36,755 nt of DNA from the NCBI RefSeq assembly GCF_019655055.1, contig NZ_BPFA01000044.1:1-36755 (forward strand). The letters are read 5' to 3'. Below, piece after piece: positions 8,462-15,638 of this stretch (within the stretch, counting starts at the first letter, position 1; the number at the start of each line of letters is the position of its first letter). The position numbers and the translations under genes were made by a program. The DNA is from Shewanella sp. MBTL60-112-B2. Its GTDB lineage: Bacteria > Pseudomonadota > Gammaproteobacteria > Enterobacterales > Shewanellaceae. Under the pieces are notes generated by a model. That model ran no database searches and had not been told where the DNA came from. It was given only the letters and a program-made list of their open reading frames with translations.

Positions 8462-8794
8462 ATGCCACATATAAGAGTTAGCGGAATACCTGAAGCGGCA
8501 GTTGCCACACTGAGTATCGACCTACTTGAGGCATTAGCCGATATCTGTCAGGCAAAACCAGAGTCTTTCATTCTCGATTGGATAAACAGCAATAGTTATC
8601 GCGATGGCGAACAGATCAAAGATATTGCTCAAGTCGAGGTGTTATGGTTTCCAAAAGATCCCGAAACACACCATCGTGCACAAACGGTTATCCGTGAAGC
8701 CTTACTAAAGGTTTATCCGGGGCTAAAACATGTCATTGTCATGTTTAGACAGCTTGAACCGAGCACTTATTACAAAGATGGTCAGCACTATTAA
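8462..8794 (+). CDS. DUF1904 family protein
   Basis: A 110-residue cytoplasmic protein beginning MPHIRVSGIPEAAVATLS. The family resembles the tautomerase (4-oxalocrotonate tautomerase-like) fold, but no catalytic role is established. I use the ATG at 8462 because a perfect AGGAGG lies 6 nt before it; the in-frame ATG eight codons upstream has no such site. The stop codon overlaps the Shine-Dalgarno (AAGGAG) of the next gene, pssA, so the two are very likely cotranscribed and coupled. Confidence 0.85.
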   Translation: MPHIRVSGIPEAAVATLSIDLLEALADICQAKPESFILDWINSNSYRDGEQIKDIAQVEVLWFPKDPETHHRAQTVIREALLKVYPGLKHVIVMFRQLEPSTYYKDGQHY

Positions 8795-8804
8795 GGAGAG
8801 AGCC

Positions 8805-10118
8805 TTGCTGAGTAAGCTAGGTGGCATACCGCTACAACCAGATTCGCTTTCATGGCTGCTAACGCCTAAAGCGTTAAAAGCTGAATTGTTATCTCGAATT
8901 GCAACTGCAACGCATTCTATTTATATCGCTGCACTCTATTTAGAAGATGACGAAGCGGGTAGAGAAATTATTGCCGCTTTAATAGAGGCTAAAAACCAGA
9001 ACCCTGCATTAGATGTAAAAGTCCTTGTTGATTTTCATCGTGCCCGTCGTGGCTTAATCGGCCACAAGGGTGACAGTGGCAATTACTTCATGTATCGCAA
9101 GGTCATTGAGGCTGCCGAGCATCCAATCGATATCTTAGGTGTACCGGTTAAATCCCGAGAGTTTATGGGAGTACTGCATCTTAAGGGCTTTATTATTGAT
9201 GATACGGTGATCTTTAGCGGCGCAAGCTTAAATAACATCTATCTTCATCAAAATGATAAGTATCGTTTTGACCGCTATCACGTGATTGAGTCTGCAGAGC
9301 TGGCTCGCAGTATGCGTGAAATGATCCAAACGTATTTAGTGAACGATGTTGCAGTCAGCTCATTGACTCAGCCTAAAGAAACTGAACAGCTACCGACTAA
9401 AGCTGAAGTAAGCAGTTTAAAGCACCGTTTATCTAAAGCTGAGTACAACTACAGTGAGACTCGGATCGGTAATCGCGTCACGCCGTTAGTAGGTCTTGGG
9501 CGTAAAAAAAACAAGTTAAACAAGGTGATTGTTGCCATGGTAGAGGAGTCACAAGACTCACTCTTTATTTGCACACCCTATTTTAATCCGCCCTACATCT
9601 TGGTTCGAGCATTAGCTAAGCATCTGCGCAAAGGTAAGAAAATAGATATCGTTGTGGGTGATAAAACCTCAAACGATTTTTATATCCCACCTGAAGAAGA
9701 GTTCTCAACTATTGGCGCTCTGCCTTATATGTATGAGCAGTCGCTGAGAAAGTTTGCCAAACGTCAGCAATGGGCGATTGAGAATGGCCAGTTAAACATC
9801 CATCTTTGGAAAGATGGCCGTAACAGCTTCCATTTGAAGGGGATCAGTGCTGACAGTAATCGTCATATGATCACCGGCAGTAACCTCAATCCAAGAGCCT
9901 GGGCTTTAGATCTAGAGAATGGCTTGTTATTGCAAGACGATAATGAATGCTGGAAAGAGAAGTTTGAACAAGAACAAGCGCATATTCTTGAGCATACTGA
10001 GCGGTTGTTCCACTATAGTCAGATTGAAACGTTACATAATTATCCTGCGCCAGTGCGTAAGATAATGAAGCGTATTAAGCGTCTGAAAGCAGATTTTTTG
10101 TTAAGACGTATACTATAA
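8805..10118 (+). CDS. pssA: CDP-diacylglycerol-serine O-phosphatidyltransferase (PssA, PLD superfamily)
   Basis: PssA makes phosphatidylserine from CDP-diacylglycerol and L-serine, the committed step to phosphatidylethanolamine. The protein is 437 residues and resembles E. coli PssA from its MLSK start onwards. Two phospholipase-D HKD boxes are present: H125-L-K-G-F-I-I-D-D and H343-L-K-G-I-S-A-D, each followed by SGAS or TGSN. The start is a TTG at 8805, chosen because AAGGAG sits 6 nt upstream and the N-terminus then aligns with the E. coli protein. A longer in-frame ATG at 8730 would overlap the DUF1904 gene. The enzyme is peripheral on the inner membrane. A terminator follows at 10141. 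Confidence 0.95.
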   Translation: MLSKLGGIPLQPDSLSWLLTPKALKAELLSRIATATHSIYIAALYLEDDEAGREIIAALIEAKNQNPALDVKVLVDFHRARRGLIGHKGDSGNYFMYRKVIEAAEHPIDILGVPVKSREFMGVLHLKGFIIDDTVIFSGASLNNIYLHQNDKYRFDRYHVIESAELARSMREMIQTYLVNDVAVSSLTQPKETEQLPTKAEVSSLKHRLSKAEYNYSETRIGNRVTPLVGLGRKKNKLNKVIVAMVEESQDSLFICTPYFNPPYILVRALAKHLRKGKKIDIVVGDKTSNDFYIPPEEEFSTIGALPYMYEQSLRKFAKRQQWAIENGQLNIHLWKDGRNSFHLKGISADSNRHMITGSNLNPRAWALDLENGLLLQDDNECWKEKFEQEQAHILEHTERLFHYSQIETLHNYPAPVRKIMKRIKRLKADFLLRRIL

Positions 10119-10140
10119 GTATGCCGATTAACTAACCATT

Positions 10141-10170
10141 AAAAGCCTACCTATGTGTAGGCTTTTTGTT
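10141..10170 (+). terminator. Intrinsic terminator after pssA
   Basis: The perfect 10-bp stem AAAAGCCTAC/GTAGGCTTTT (10141-10150 and 10157-10166) with loop CTATGT ends in TTTTTGTT. It lies 17 bp before the start chosen for the DTW gene, which therefore needs its own promoter or partial readthrough. Confidence 0.9.
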
Positions 10171-10186
10171 TAAGGTTTTAGCTAAA

Positions 10187-10948
10187 ATGACTTTGCAAAA
10201 GCATGCCATTCATCGTCTGTATGAATACAGAAAAGCAATCTCTTCTCGGCCTTTTACCGCCAGAGGTAAAAATATTATCCGCTGCCAATCTTGTCTGTTA
10301 GCAGAAAAGCTCTGTACCTGTCGTTATCGCAAGCAAATTGATAGTGAACTGGGCTTTATGCTCATCATGTATGACGATGAGGTACTTAAACCGAGTAATA
10401 GTGGCCGTTTAATTGCGGATATCATTCCAGATACTCATGCTTTTATTTGGTCTCGTAGTGAGCCTAACCGTAAGATGCTGTCGATTATTAATGATCCCAG
10501 TTATCAGCCTTATGTGATCTTCCCGTCTGAATATGCGGTAGAAGGGCAGCAAGTCGTAGATCGAGTAGAGCCATCTTTGTTGCCTGCGGGTAAGAAGCCA
10601 CTGCTTATCTTGTTAGATGGTAGCTGGCGTGAAGCGATTAAAATGTTTAGAAAGAGTGAGTATCTACATCATTTACCACTTTTTTCATTTTCACCAGAGT
10701 CAACCGCGTCTTATGCACTTAGAAAAGGGGCTCGAGACTTTCAACTCGGTACAGCTGAGGTTGCCGCGCTAGCGCTGTCAGCGGCAGGGGAAACTGAAAA
10801 TTCTGCGGTATTAGAGTCTTGGTTCGCCTTCTTTGTTGAGTCCTCACTGCACGGACGTAGTCGTAACAACAGAGAAGAGTCGGCTTTGACTCAGCTTAAG
10901 CAGGAATACTTAGATGCTTACCAAAAAGTGGCTTTTAACAAGAGCTAA
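10187..10948 (+). CDS. tapT: tRNA-uridine aminocarboxypropyltransferase (DTW domain, TapT)
   Basis: This cytoplasmic enzyme transfers the 3-amino-3-carboxypropyl group of S-adenosylmethionine to uridine 47 of tRNA (acp3U). The 253-residue protein matches E. coli TapT/YfiP over long stretches. It has a cysteine pattern CQSCLLAEKLCTC near the N-terminus, then LKPSNSGRLIADIIPDTHAF-W-SRSEP, and the DTW-type motif LLDGSWREA followed by KMFRKSEYL. I chose the ATG at 10187 because the upstream in-frame TTG lies inside the preceding terminator stem. AAGG lies about 10 nt before the ATG. The C-terminus is longer than in E. coli by about 20 residues. Confidence 0.92.
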   Translation: MTLQKHAIHRLYEYRKAISSRPFTARGKNIIRCQSCLLAEKLCTCRYRKQIDSELGFMLIMYDDEVLKPSNSGRLIADIIPDTHAFIWSRSEPNRKMLSIINDPSYQPYVIFPSEYAVEGQQVVDRVEPSLLPAGKKPLLILLDGSWREAIKMFRKSEYLHHLPLFSFSPESTASYALRKGARDFQLGTAEVAALALSAAGETENSAVLESWFAFFVESSLHGRSRNNREESALTQLKQEYLDAYQKVAFNKS

Positions 10949-11067
10949 GTGCCGATATGTTTACCGCCACCTGTAAACACAATCGTAACACTGCCAAATC
11001 AATGCGTTGAATCTGTTGTCATATACGTTATGCTTAATATTCAATAGCAGATAGATAAGGGCAATGG

Positions 11068-11358
11068 ATGGCAGCGAGTAAGGTATTGGTTTGGTCAAGA
11101 TTTAGCGGAGCGCTTAGACATGCTTTTATTATGTTGATCGCTTTGTTTTCTGCGGTGGTTATTTTGAGCAATACCTTAGAAAAAGCCAGCTCTAAGGTGA
11201 GCTCAAAACCGATTGATAACTATTTCAAGATTAAGTCTTACAGTACACTCTTAGTCAAAAGCCGTTATAGCGCAGGGCTTGTATGCCAAGACAAAGGTTG
11301 GGAGTTCTGCGCCCGCTGGGCTCAATTTAGACGCAGCCCTAAAAGTCGCATTGCTTAA
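11068..11358 (+). CDS. Hypothetical small single-pass membrane protein
   Basis: A 96-residue open frame starting MAASKVLVWSRFSG with AAGGG upstream of the ATG. One hydrophobic segment (about 19-35, FIMLIALFSAVVIL) could be a membrane anchor. The C-terminal part has two cysteines (CQDKGWEFC) and is basic. I do not recognise a family. It ends 28 bp from the stop of the convergent response-regulator gene. The RBS and hydrophobic helix favour a real gene, but a chance frame cannot be excluded. Confidence 0.5.
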   Translation: MAASKVLVWSRFSGALRHAFIMLIALFSAVVILSNTLEKASSKVSSKPIDNYFKIKSYSTLLVKSRYSAGLVCQDKGWEFCARWAQFRRSPKSRIA

Positions 11359-11385
11359 TGGGCATTTACTATAAGACGAAATGCG

Positions 11386-11985
11386 CTAATCGGTACTCTT
11401 GCCCATTAGATACGCAAGTTCAGCAACATTACTCACCTGCATTTTTTGCATTACCTTCTGCCTGTGAAGCTCTAAGGTACGCTGTGCGATATTAAGCTCA
11501 GCAGCGATCACTTTATTAAGCTTACCTTCTAACACCTTTTCCATCACTTCATACTCTCTAGGAGTTAAAGCTTCAAGCTTACAGCTTAATTCTTCGCGGG
11601 CCTGTTTACGCCGTAAGTTAAGCTGTGTTTGGATTTTGGCCTGCTCAAGTAACACGACTAGCTTGTCACCGTCGACTGGTTTTTCAAGAAAGTCTAAAGC
11701 ACCTTTTTGAATCGCTTGTACCGCCATAGCAATATTGCCATGACCGCTTAACATGATTACAGCGATTGGGCTTTGAGCCTTAGTGAGGTGCGCTAATAAT
11801 GCACTACCATCCATACCTGGCATCTGCACATCTAAGATCGCAATAGCCTCACTTTGAATATCGACTTGGCTTAAAAAACTATCGGCAGATAAAAACCCTA
11901 GAGGCTGGAATCCAAGACCCTTTAGCATCCATGTCAAAGAATCTAATACTGCTTGATCGTCATCGACTAGATATAAATTACACAA
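11386..11985 (-). CDS. Two-component response regulator, TtrR/FixJ-like
   Basis: A 199-residue regulator with a receiver domain (about 1-120) and a LuxR/FixJ-type DNA-binding domain (about 135-195). The acidic pocket D8-D9-D10 and the phosphoacceptor D52 (LDVQMPGMDG) are intact. The helix-turn-helix reads LTPREYEVMEKVLEGKLNKVIAAELNIAQRTLELH. The start is a TTG at 11985, with GGGAG 6 nt upstream and 10 nt after the kinase stop, so kinase and regulator form one operon. Length and pairing match TtrR, which in Salmonella activates tetrathionate reductase genes. In this window no tetrathionate reductase is adjacent, so the target is probably different. Confidence 0.88.
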   Translation of the reverse strand: MCNLYLVDDDQAVLDSLTWMLKGLGFQPLGFLSADSFLSQVDIQSEAIAILDVQMPGMDGSALLAHLTKAQSPIAVIMLSGHGNIAMAVQAIQKGALDFLEKPVDGDKLVVLLEQAKIQTQLNLRRKQAREELSCKLEALTPREYEVMEKVLEGKLNKVIAAELNIAQRTLELHRQKVMQKMQVSNVAELAYLMGKSTD

Positions 11986-11995
11986 TTTGAGCTCC

Positions 11996-13768
11996 CTAAA
12001 TCGGTAAGGTTATTGTAATGGTTAGACCGGGGGCGGGTAAGCCTGCAAGGTTATTGTTGGCCGCGATGATCTCTCCGCCATGTTCTTCGATGATCCGTTT
12101 ACAGATTATCATCCCAAGCCCTAAGCCGTTCTCTTTTGATGTCTCAAAAGGGAAGAATAACCGCTCTAAGGCCGTTTCGCTTAAACCTGTGCCGTTATCC
12201 TTAAATACAATTGAAGCCAGTCCTGCTTGCTTAGAGAGCGTTATAGATAGGCAGGGCGCCTGTATCTGCGCCATAGCATCGAGTGCATTACGAATGATAT
12301 TGACAAATACTTGTTGCAGAAGACTCGGATCAGCTTTCAAACGTACCTCTAAGCTATCAAAGTCTGGGGTTAGCTGTATTCGAGTAAACTCAGCGGCCAT
12401 CAGGCTAAGCGTATCTTCTATGACCTGATTTAAACAACACTCGCTCATAACACTGGGTTGTTGGCAGAAGTGCCTAAAGCGCTTAATTGTTGACTGAGCT
12501 CTATCAACCTGTTGAATCGCTTTAGTCATGGCCTCTTTAAGATCGACCTGCTCATCAGACAGCCGGTAAATACAACCCTGAGTAAGATAACGGATCCCTG
12601 CTAGAGGTTGATTCAGTTCATGGGCTATCCCTGACGCCATTTCACCAGTTAACAACACGCGCTGAGCCTTATAAAACTGCTTTGTTTGTTCGAGTAGTGC
12701 TTTTTGTGTTTGAGTGTGTAGCTCTACTTCAGCTTTTAGATCTCGTGTGCGTAGCACTACCAGGCGTTTCACTCTTAGGTGATGAATATAGCCGAATAAA
12801 AGAAATATGGCGGCAGCCAACGCCCAAGGAAGTGCACTCTTAAAAATAGAGGTCCAGTTAGTTACAAATGGCCATTGATTGAGCTGCTTCAATAGCGAAA
12901 AAACGTGGCTATCGTTAACCGTGGCTGACCATGAGTCGTAGCGGCCTTGTGTTGCCGCAAGATCAACAGGTTTTATCGTCAGTAATGAGCGCACAACTTC
13001 AGTTGCTAAGCGGTGATCAGTCTTGCCCAGCTTAGAAAAAGAGTAATAGGGATATAACTCGCTTGAGGTTTGGCAGTGAAAGCTAGGGACGTTTTTAGTG
13101 AGCACGACTTGCAAGGTATTTGCCGCAATCTCTCCTTTCAATATTGCGTTTTCAAGTACACAAGTGGGTAAAATCGCTATGTCAGCCTGACCGTTAACGA
13201 CTAGTGACAACAGCTTTTGCTGGGGAAAGCCAACAAATCGTAACTGCTTAAAATCATTGAAAGGATTTAGACCATTATGGGCCATTTCTCCTGCAAATAT
13301 TTGAAAACCGCCGAAGGCCTGTTTATCGGTTGAAATTGCTTTAAGGTCTCGTAAATCAGCTAAACTGCCAACTTGCTCGTTCGCACGCATGATTAATGCA
13401 GAGCCAACAGATTGAGTCGGGTGCTTATTATTTTGAGGAACTAAGGTAAGAAGGGTACTTGTGCCAAAATCTTTTTTATAGCTAACACCGGTTAACGCAT
13501 TGGTGATTAAAAAATCTAATTTACCTTGAGAAACGTCCGCGTCTAACTCACTCGGTGTTAATGCGACTAATTCAAAAGGCATGCTTAAGTCAGCAGCCAT
13601 TCTATCGATTGTCGGTTGCCAGCGCGTCTCTACGTTTTCAGGATGTGTAAATGCCAATACACCAACACGAATAGGAGTAGAGTCTTCTGCAAAGCTATAA
13701 CATGCTTGAAAACAAGAAAGAGTCAGGCAACTTAATGCTAAGAGTGGGCGAAGTTTAGTTATCATCAT
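11996..13768 (-). CDS. Sensor histidine kinase with periplasmic PhnD-type binding domain, TtrS-like
   Basis: A 590-residue inner-membrane kinase. A signal peptide or first membrane helix (about 7-27) leads to a periplasmic substrate-binding domain of PhnD/TtrS type (about 32-285), one transmembrane helix (about 313-330, LPWALAAAIFLLFGYIHH), a coiled coil, then HisKA and HATPase domains. Phosphoacceptor H383 lies in SGIAHELNQPLAG. The N box (NIIRNALDAM), G1 (DNGTGL) and G2 (GLGLGM) are present, so the kinase should be active. Characterised relatives of this architecture, including Shewanella TtrS and ThsS, sense tetrathionate and thiosulfate. By analogy the ligand is a small anion, but this copy sits by flavinylation genes. 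It is upstream of the regulator gene. A GCGGAAAACCGC palindrome lies about 103 bp upstream, possibly for autoregulation. Confidence 0.9.
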   Translation of the reverse strand: MMITKLRPLLALSCLTLSCFQACYSFAEDSTPIRVGVLAFTHPENVETRWQPTIDRMAADLSMPFELVALTPSELDADVSQGKLDFLITNALTGVSYKKDFGTSTLLTLVPQNNKHPTQSVGSALIMRANEQVGSLADLRDLKAISTDKQAFGGFQIFAGEMAHNGLNPFNDFKQLRFVGFPQQKLLSLVVNGQADIAILPTCVLENAILKGEIAANTLQVVLTKNVPSFHCQTSSELYPYYSFSKLGKTDHRLATEVVRSLLTIKPVDLAATQGRYDSWSATVNDSHVFSLLKQLNQWPFVTNWTSIFKSALPWALAAAIFLLFGYIHHLRVKRLVVLRTRDLKAEVELHTQTQKALLEQTKQFYKAQRVLLTGEMASGIAHELNQPLAGIRYLTQGCIYRLSDEQVDLKEAMTKAIQQVDRAQSTIKRFRHFCQQPSVMSECCLNQVIEDTLSLMAAEFTRIQLTPDFDSLEVRLKADPSLLQQVFVNIIRNALDAMAQIQAPCLSITLSKQAGLASIVFKDNGTGLSETALERLFFPFETSKENGLGLGMIICKRIIEEHGGEIIAANNNLAGLPAPGLTITITLPI

Positions 13769-13870
13769 TGAGTATGGAAAAGAAACACCTGACTATTATG
13801 ACCATCTTATAGATAAATGTAGTGGTAAAAACCGACGCTAGGTGAAGTTTGTCACACATTTTATGCTGAT

Positions 13871-13882
13871 GCGGAAAACCGC
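13871..13882. promoter_or_regulatory. Candidate operator of the TtrR-like regulator, copy 1
   Basis: GCGGAAAACCGC is identical, on the other strand, to GCGGTTTTCCGC in the apbE/lipoprotein promoter (15563-15574). It lies about 90-103 bp upstream of the kinase start. The sharing of a 12-bp palindrome only at these two promoters of one cluster suggests binding by the cluster's own regulator. This is inference. Confidence 0.55.
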
Positions 13883-14075
13883 TACATATTCAACTTAATA
13901 AACCATTTATATTAGTTTAATTTTTTGAAATATTAATTAATATGATTTTGATAATTACATTAGACTAATAAATGTTTATTGTTAATTTGCCTATCAGTAT
14001 TTTAAACGAGCTTTTAAATTCAGTTTTTTAATTGAGTGTTTAATGTGTTTTTACAACGAAGCTTAAAACAGAGTG

Positions 14076-14099
14076 AAGGCAGTTTTACCAAACTGCCTT
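14076..14099 (-). terminator. Stem-loop downstream of apbE-like gene
   Basis: A perfect 10-bp stem AAGGCAGTTT/AAACTGCCTT with loop TACC lies 117 bp past the apbE stop. Read leftwards it is not followed by a clean T run (CACTCTGTTTT), so it may be a weak terminator or an mRNA-end stabilising hairpin. Confidence 0.45.
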
Positions 14100-14175
14100 T
14101 GATGATGCAAACTGACATTATAAAGCAACACCTATTTCATCCAACCAAGCATTTTCAACAACTAAAGCTAAATGT

Positions 14176-14200
14176 TAGATGATAGATGATAGATGATAGA
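14176..14200. repeat. Heptanucleotide tandem repeat (TAGATGA, 3.6 copies)
   Basis: Three full TAGATGA units plus TAGA lie just past the apbE stop codon, outside coding sequence. Copy number may vary between strains, but no effect on reading frame is expected. Confidence 0.8.
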
Positions 14201-14215
14201 AGAAGTTAGCAGTCG

Positions 14216-15445
14216 CTAAAAGCTCAACCTATAGTCATTGAACTTGTCACTCTCAGTCGTGTCTCCCGCTGAATTTAAATACCATATTGCTTCAATGTCA
14301 TCATTGTGGTTGCTGTAATCTACAGCTTCGTTAACTGGCATCAGAAATAATGCTGTTGAAATAATGTCCGCATAGATTTGGTTATTATTCATCACTATAG
14401 TCGTTGAGATCCCAGTACGCTTTGGATGTAAGGTTTTAGGGTTGATAATATGATGGTATTCTTTACCATTCACACGATAGTATCTTAGATAGTTTCCACT
14501 CGACACCACGGTAATATCTTTTCCTGTAATCACTTCATGAAATTGACCTGCGAAATTCTGACATTGTTCAAGGGCATTATTGTATTTTTTGCACACAGGA
14601 TCTTCGACTGCAGTTGTAAACTGACGCCCTTGTGGGTGAATGCCATAATGGCGAATATTGCCACCGGCATTGATCATAAAGTTCTCTATCCCATCTATTT
14701 TTAATTGACGATAAACCATTTCAGCCATCCAGCCTTTGGCTATACCACCCAGATCGATACTCATACCAGATTGCATTTTTATAGTATTATTCGCGACATC
14801 TAGATCAATATTATTAATATTAATTAGAGGTTTAACTGCATTGAGTTCAGCCTCAGTCGGAATTTCACATCTATCTTGTGATTTGCGTTCCCCTTTACAT
14901 TGAGCTCGATAACCTCGCCAGATATCGATCACCGGAGACAAGGCGATGTTAAAATACCCATCCGTTTTATCATACCAATCTATGCTGGATTTAATTAGTT
15001 GAGTTAGTTTTGGATCAAGATGATGAGTTTTTTCTGGTTCATTATTAATGCTCTTGATGTTAATGACATGGGGATAGGTACTATAGTTAGATGCTAAGTA
15101 ATGGTATTGCTGTATCACGTTTAACGCATTGCACATGGCTGCTTTGATATTTGAATTTGTAGTGTCATATATATTAATGCTAATGGAAGTGCCAAAATAT
15201 TTTAATGTCGTTAAATTAGTTACACCTTGGTCTTCAGATATTATCGCATTACCTTCACATCGATAAGGTTGACCATGTGTGTCAACCTTAATCACTTCAA
15301 AGTCAGGTGCTGGTGGCAATAAATTTAAACTCGAAAGAGCTATTTTATTGGCTGCTGATGGGCTTTCACTGCTTTCGTTTATTGAATCAGCATAACTAAC
15401 ATTAGATAAAGTCAGTGTAAGCAAGGCAAGGTAAATACGTTTCAT
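14216..15445 (-). CDS. Periplasmic FAD:protein FMN transferase (ApbE family)
   Basis: ApbE enzymes use FAD to attach FMN through a phosphoester bond to a threonine in D-x-x-S-G-A-T motifs of secreted or membrane proteins. I start the protein at MKRIYLALLTLTLSNVSYA, a Sec signal peptide of 19 residues, giving 409 residues; the upstream in-frame ATG would bury this signal. Family motifs are visible in order: S-I-D-L-G-G-I-A-K-G-W, N-A-G-G-N-I-R, H-H-I-I-N-P-K-T, and A-D-I-I-S-T-A-L-F near the C-terminus. The protein is longer than usual (about 330-350). The extra length includes an N-terminal region and two cysteine-bearing insertions (CKGERKSQDRC and CKKYNNALEQC) that may form disulfides. It is divergent from the gene of its likely substrate, the FMN-binding lipoprotein, and shares that promoter region. 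Confidence 0.88.
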   Translation of the reverse strand: MKRIYLALLTLTLSNVSYADSINESSESPSAANKIALSSLNLLPPAPDFEVIKVDTHGQPYRCEGNAIISEDQGVTNLTTLKYFGTSISINIYDTTNSNIKAAMCNALNVIQQYHYLASNYSTYPHVINIKSINNEPEKTHHLDPKLTQLIKSSIDWYDKTDGYFNIALSPVIDIWRGYRAQCKGERKSQDRCEIPTEAELNAVKPLININNIDLDVANNTIKMQSGMSIDLGGIAKGWMAEMVYRQLKIDGIENFMINAGGNIRHYGIHPQGRQFTTAVEDPVCKKYNNALEQCQNFAGQFHEVITGKDITVVSSGNYLRYYRVNGKEYHHIINPKTLHPKRTGISTTIVMNNNQIYADIISTALFLMPVNEAVDYSNHNDDIEAIWYLNSAGDTTESDKFNDYRLSF

Positions 15446-15559
15446 GATATAGCCTAAAAGTGTCGATATTAATAAATTAATATCATACTGATGCAAAATA
15501 ATGTTTATCAAAATTTGTTTGTGTTAACTGTGTCAAATAAATAGCACCTAATTTAACGG

Positions 15560-15577
15560 ATTGCGGTTTTCCGCAAT
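15560..15577. promoter_or_regulatory. Candidate operator of the TtrR-like regulator, copy 2 (divergent promoter)
   Basis: The perfect palindrome ATTGCGG-TTTT-CCGCAAT contains the same GCGGTTTTCCGC core found upstream of the kinase gene. It sits between the apbE-like gene and the lipoprotein gene, centred about 70 bp before the lipoprotein ATG and about 123 bp before the apbE ATG. The location suits activation of the rightward promoter from just upstream of -35. A hairpin role is less likely because it is far from both starts. Confidence 0.55.
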
Positions 15578-15638
15578 TGTTAAGAACTGTAAACCTTTTA
15601 TTCTGAACTCAATGAAATAACACTCGAAGGCCGACAGA

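Larger units (their letters stand above)
13769..14215. other. Intergenic region upstream of ttrS-like gene and downstream of apbE-like gene
   Basis: This 447-bp, strongly AT-rich stretch (especially 13900-14045) separates two leftward genes. It should hold the kinase promoter. It contains the GCGGAAAACCGC palindrome (13871-13882), a stem-loop at 14076-14099 and a heptamer repeat at 14176-14200. No further gene is supported. Confidence 0.6.

Noticed and set aside
8730..8804. N-terminal extension of PssA from an ATG at 8730
   Set aside because: It would overlap the end of the DUF1904 gene and lacks an RBS. The TTG at 8805 has AAGGAG and matches the E. coli start.
12018..12428. 136-codon plus-strand frame within the ttrS-like gene
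   Set aside because: It is antisense to the conserved HATPase domain and has no family features.
11386..13768. Straight assignment as the tetrathionate sensor TtrS/TtrR
   Set aside because: Architecture matches, but no ttrBCA genes are in the window and the shared operator points to flavinylation genes. Only 'TtrSR-like' is safe.
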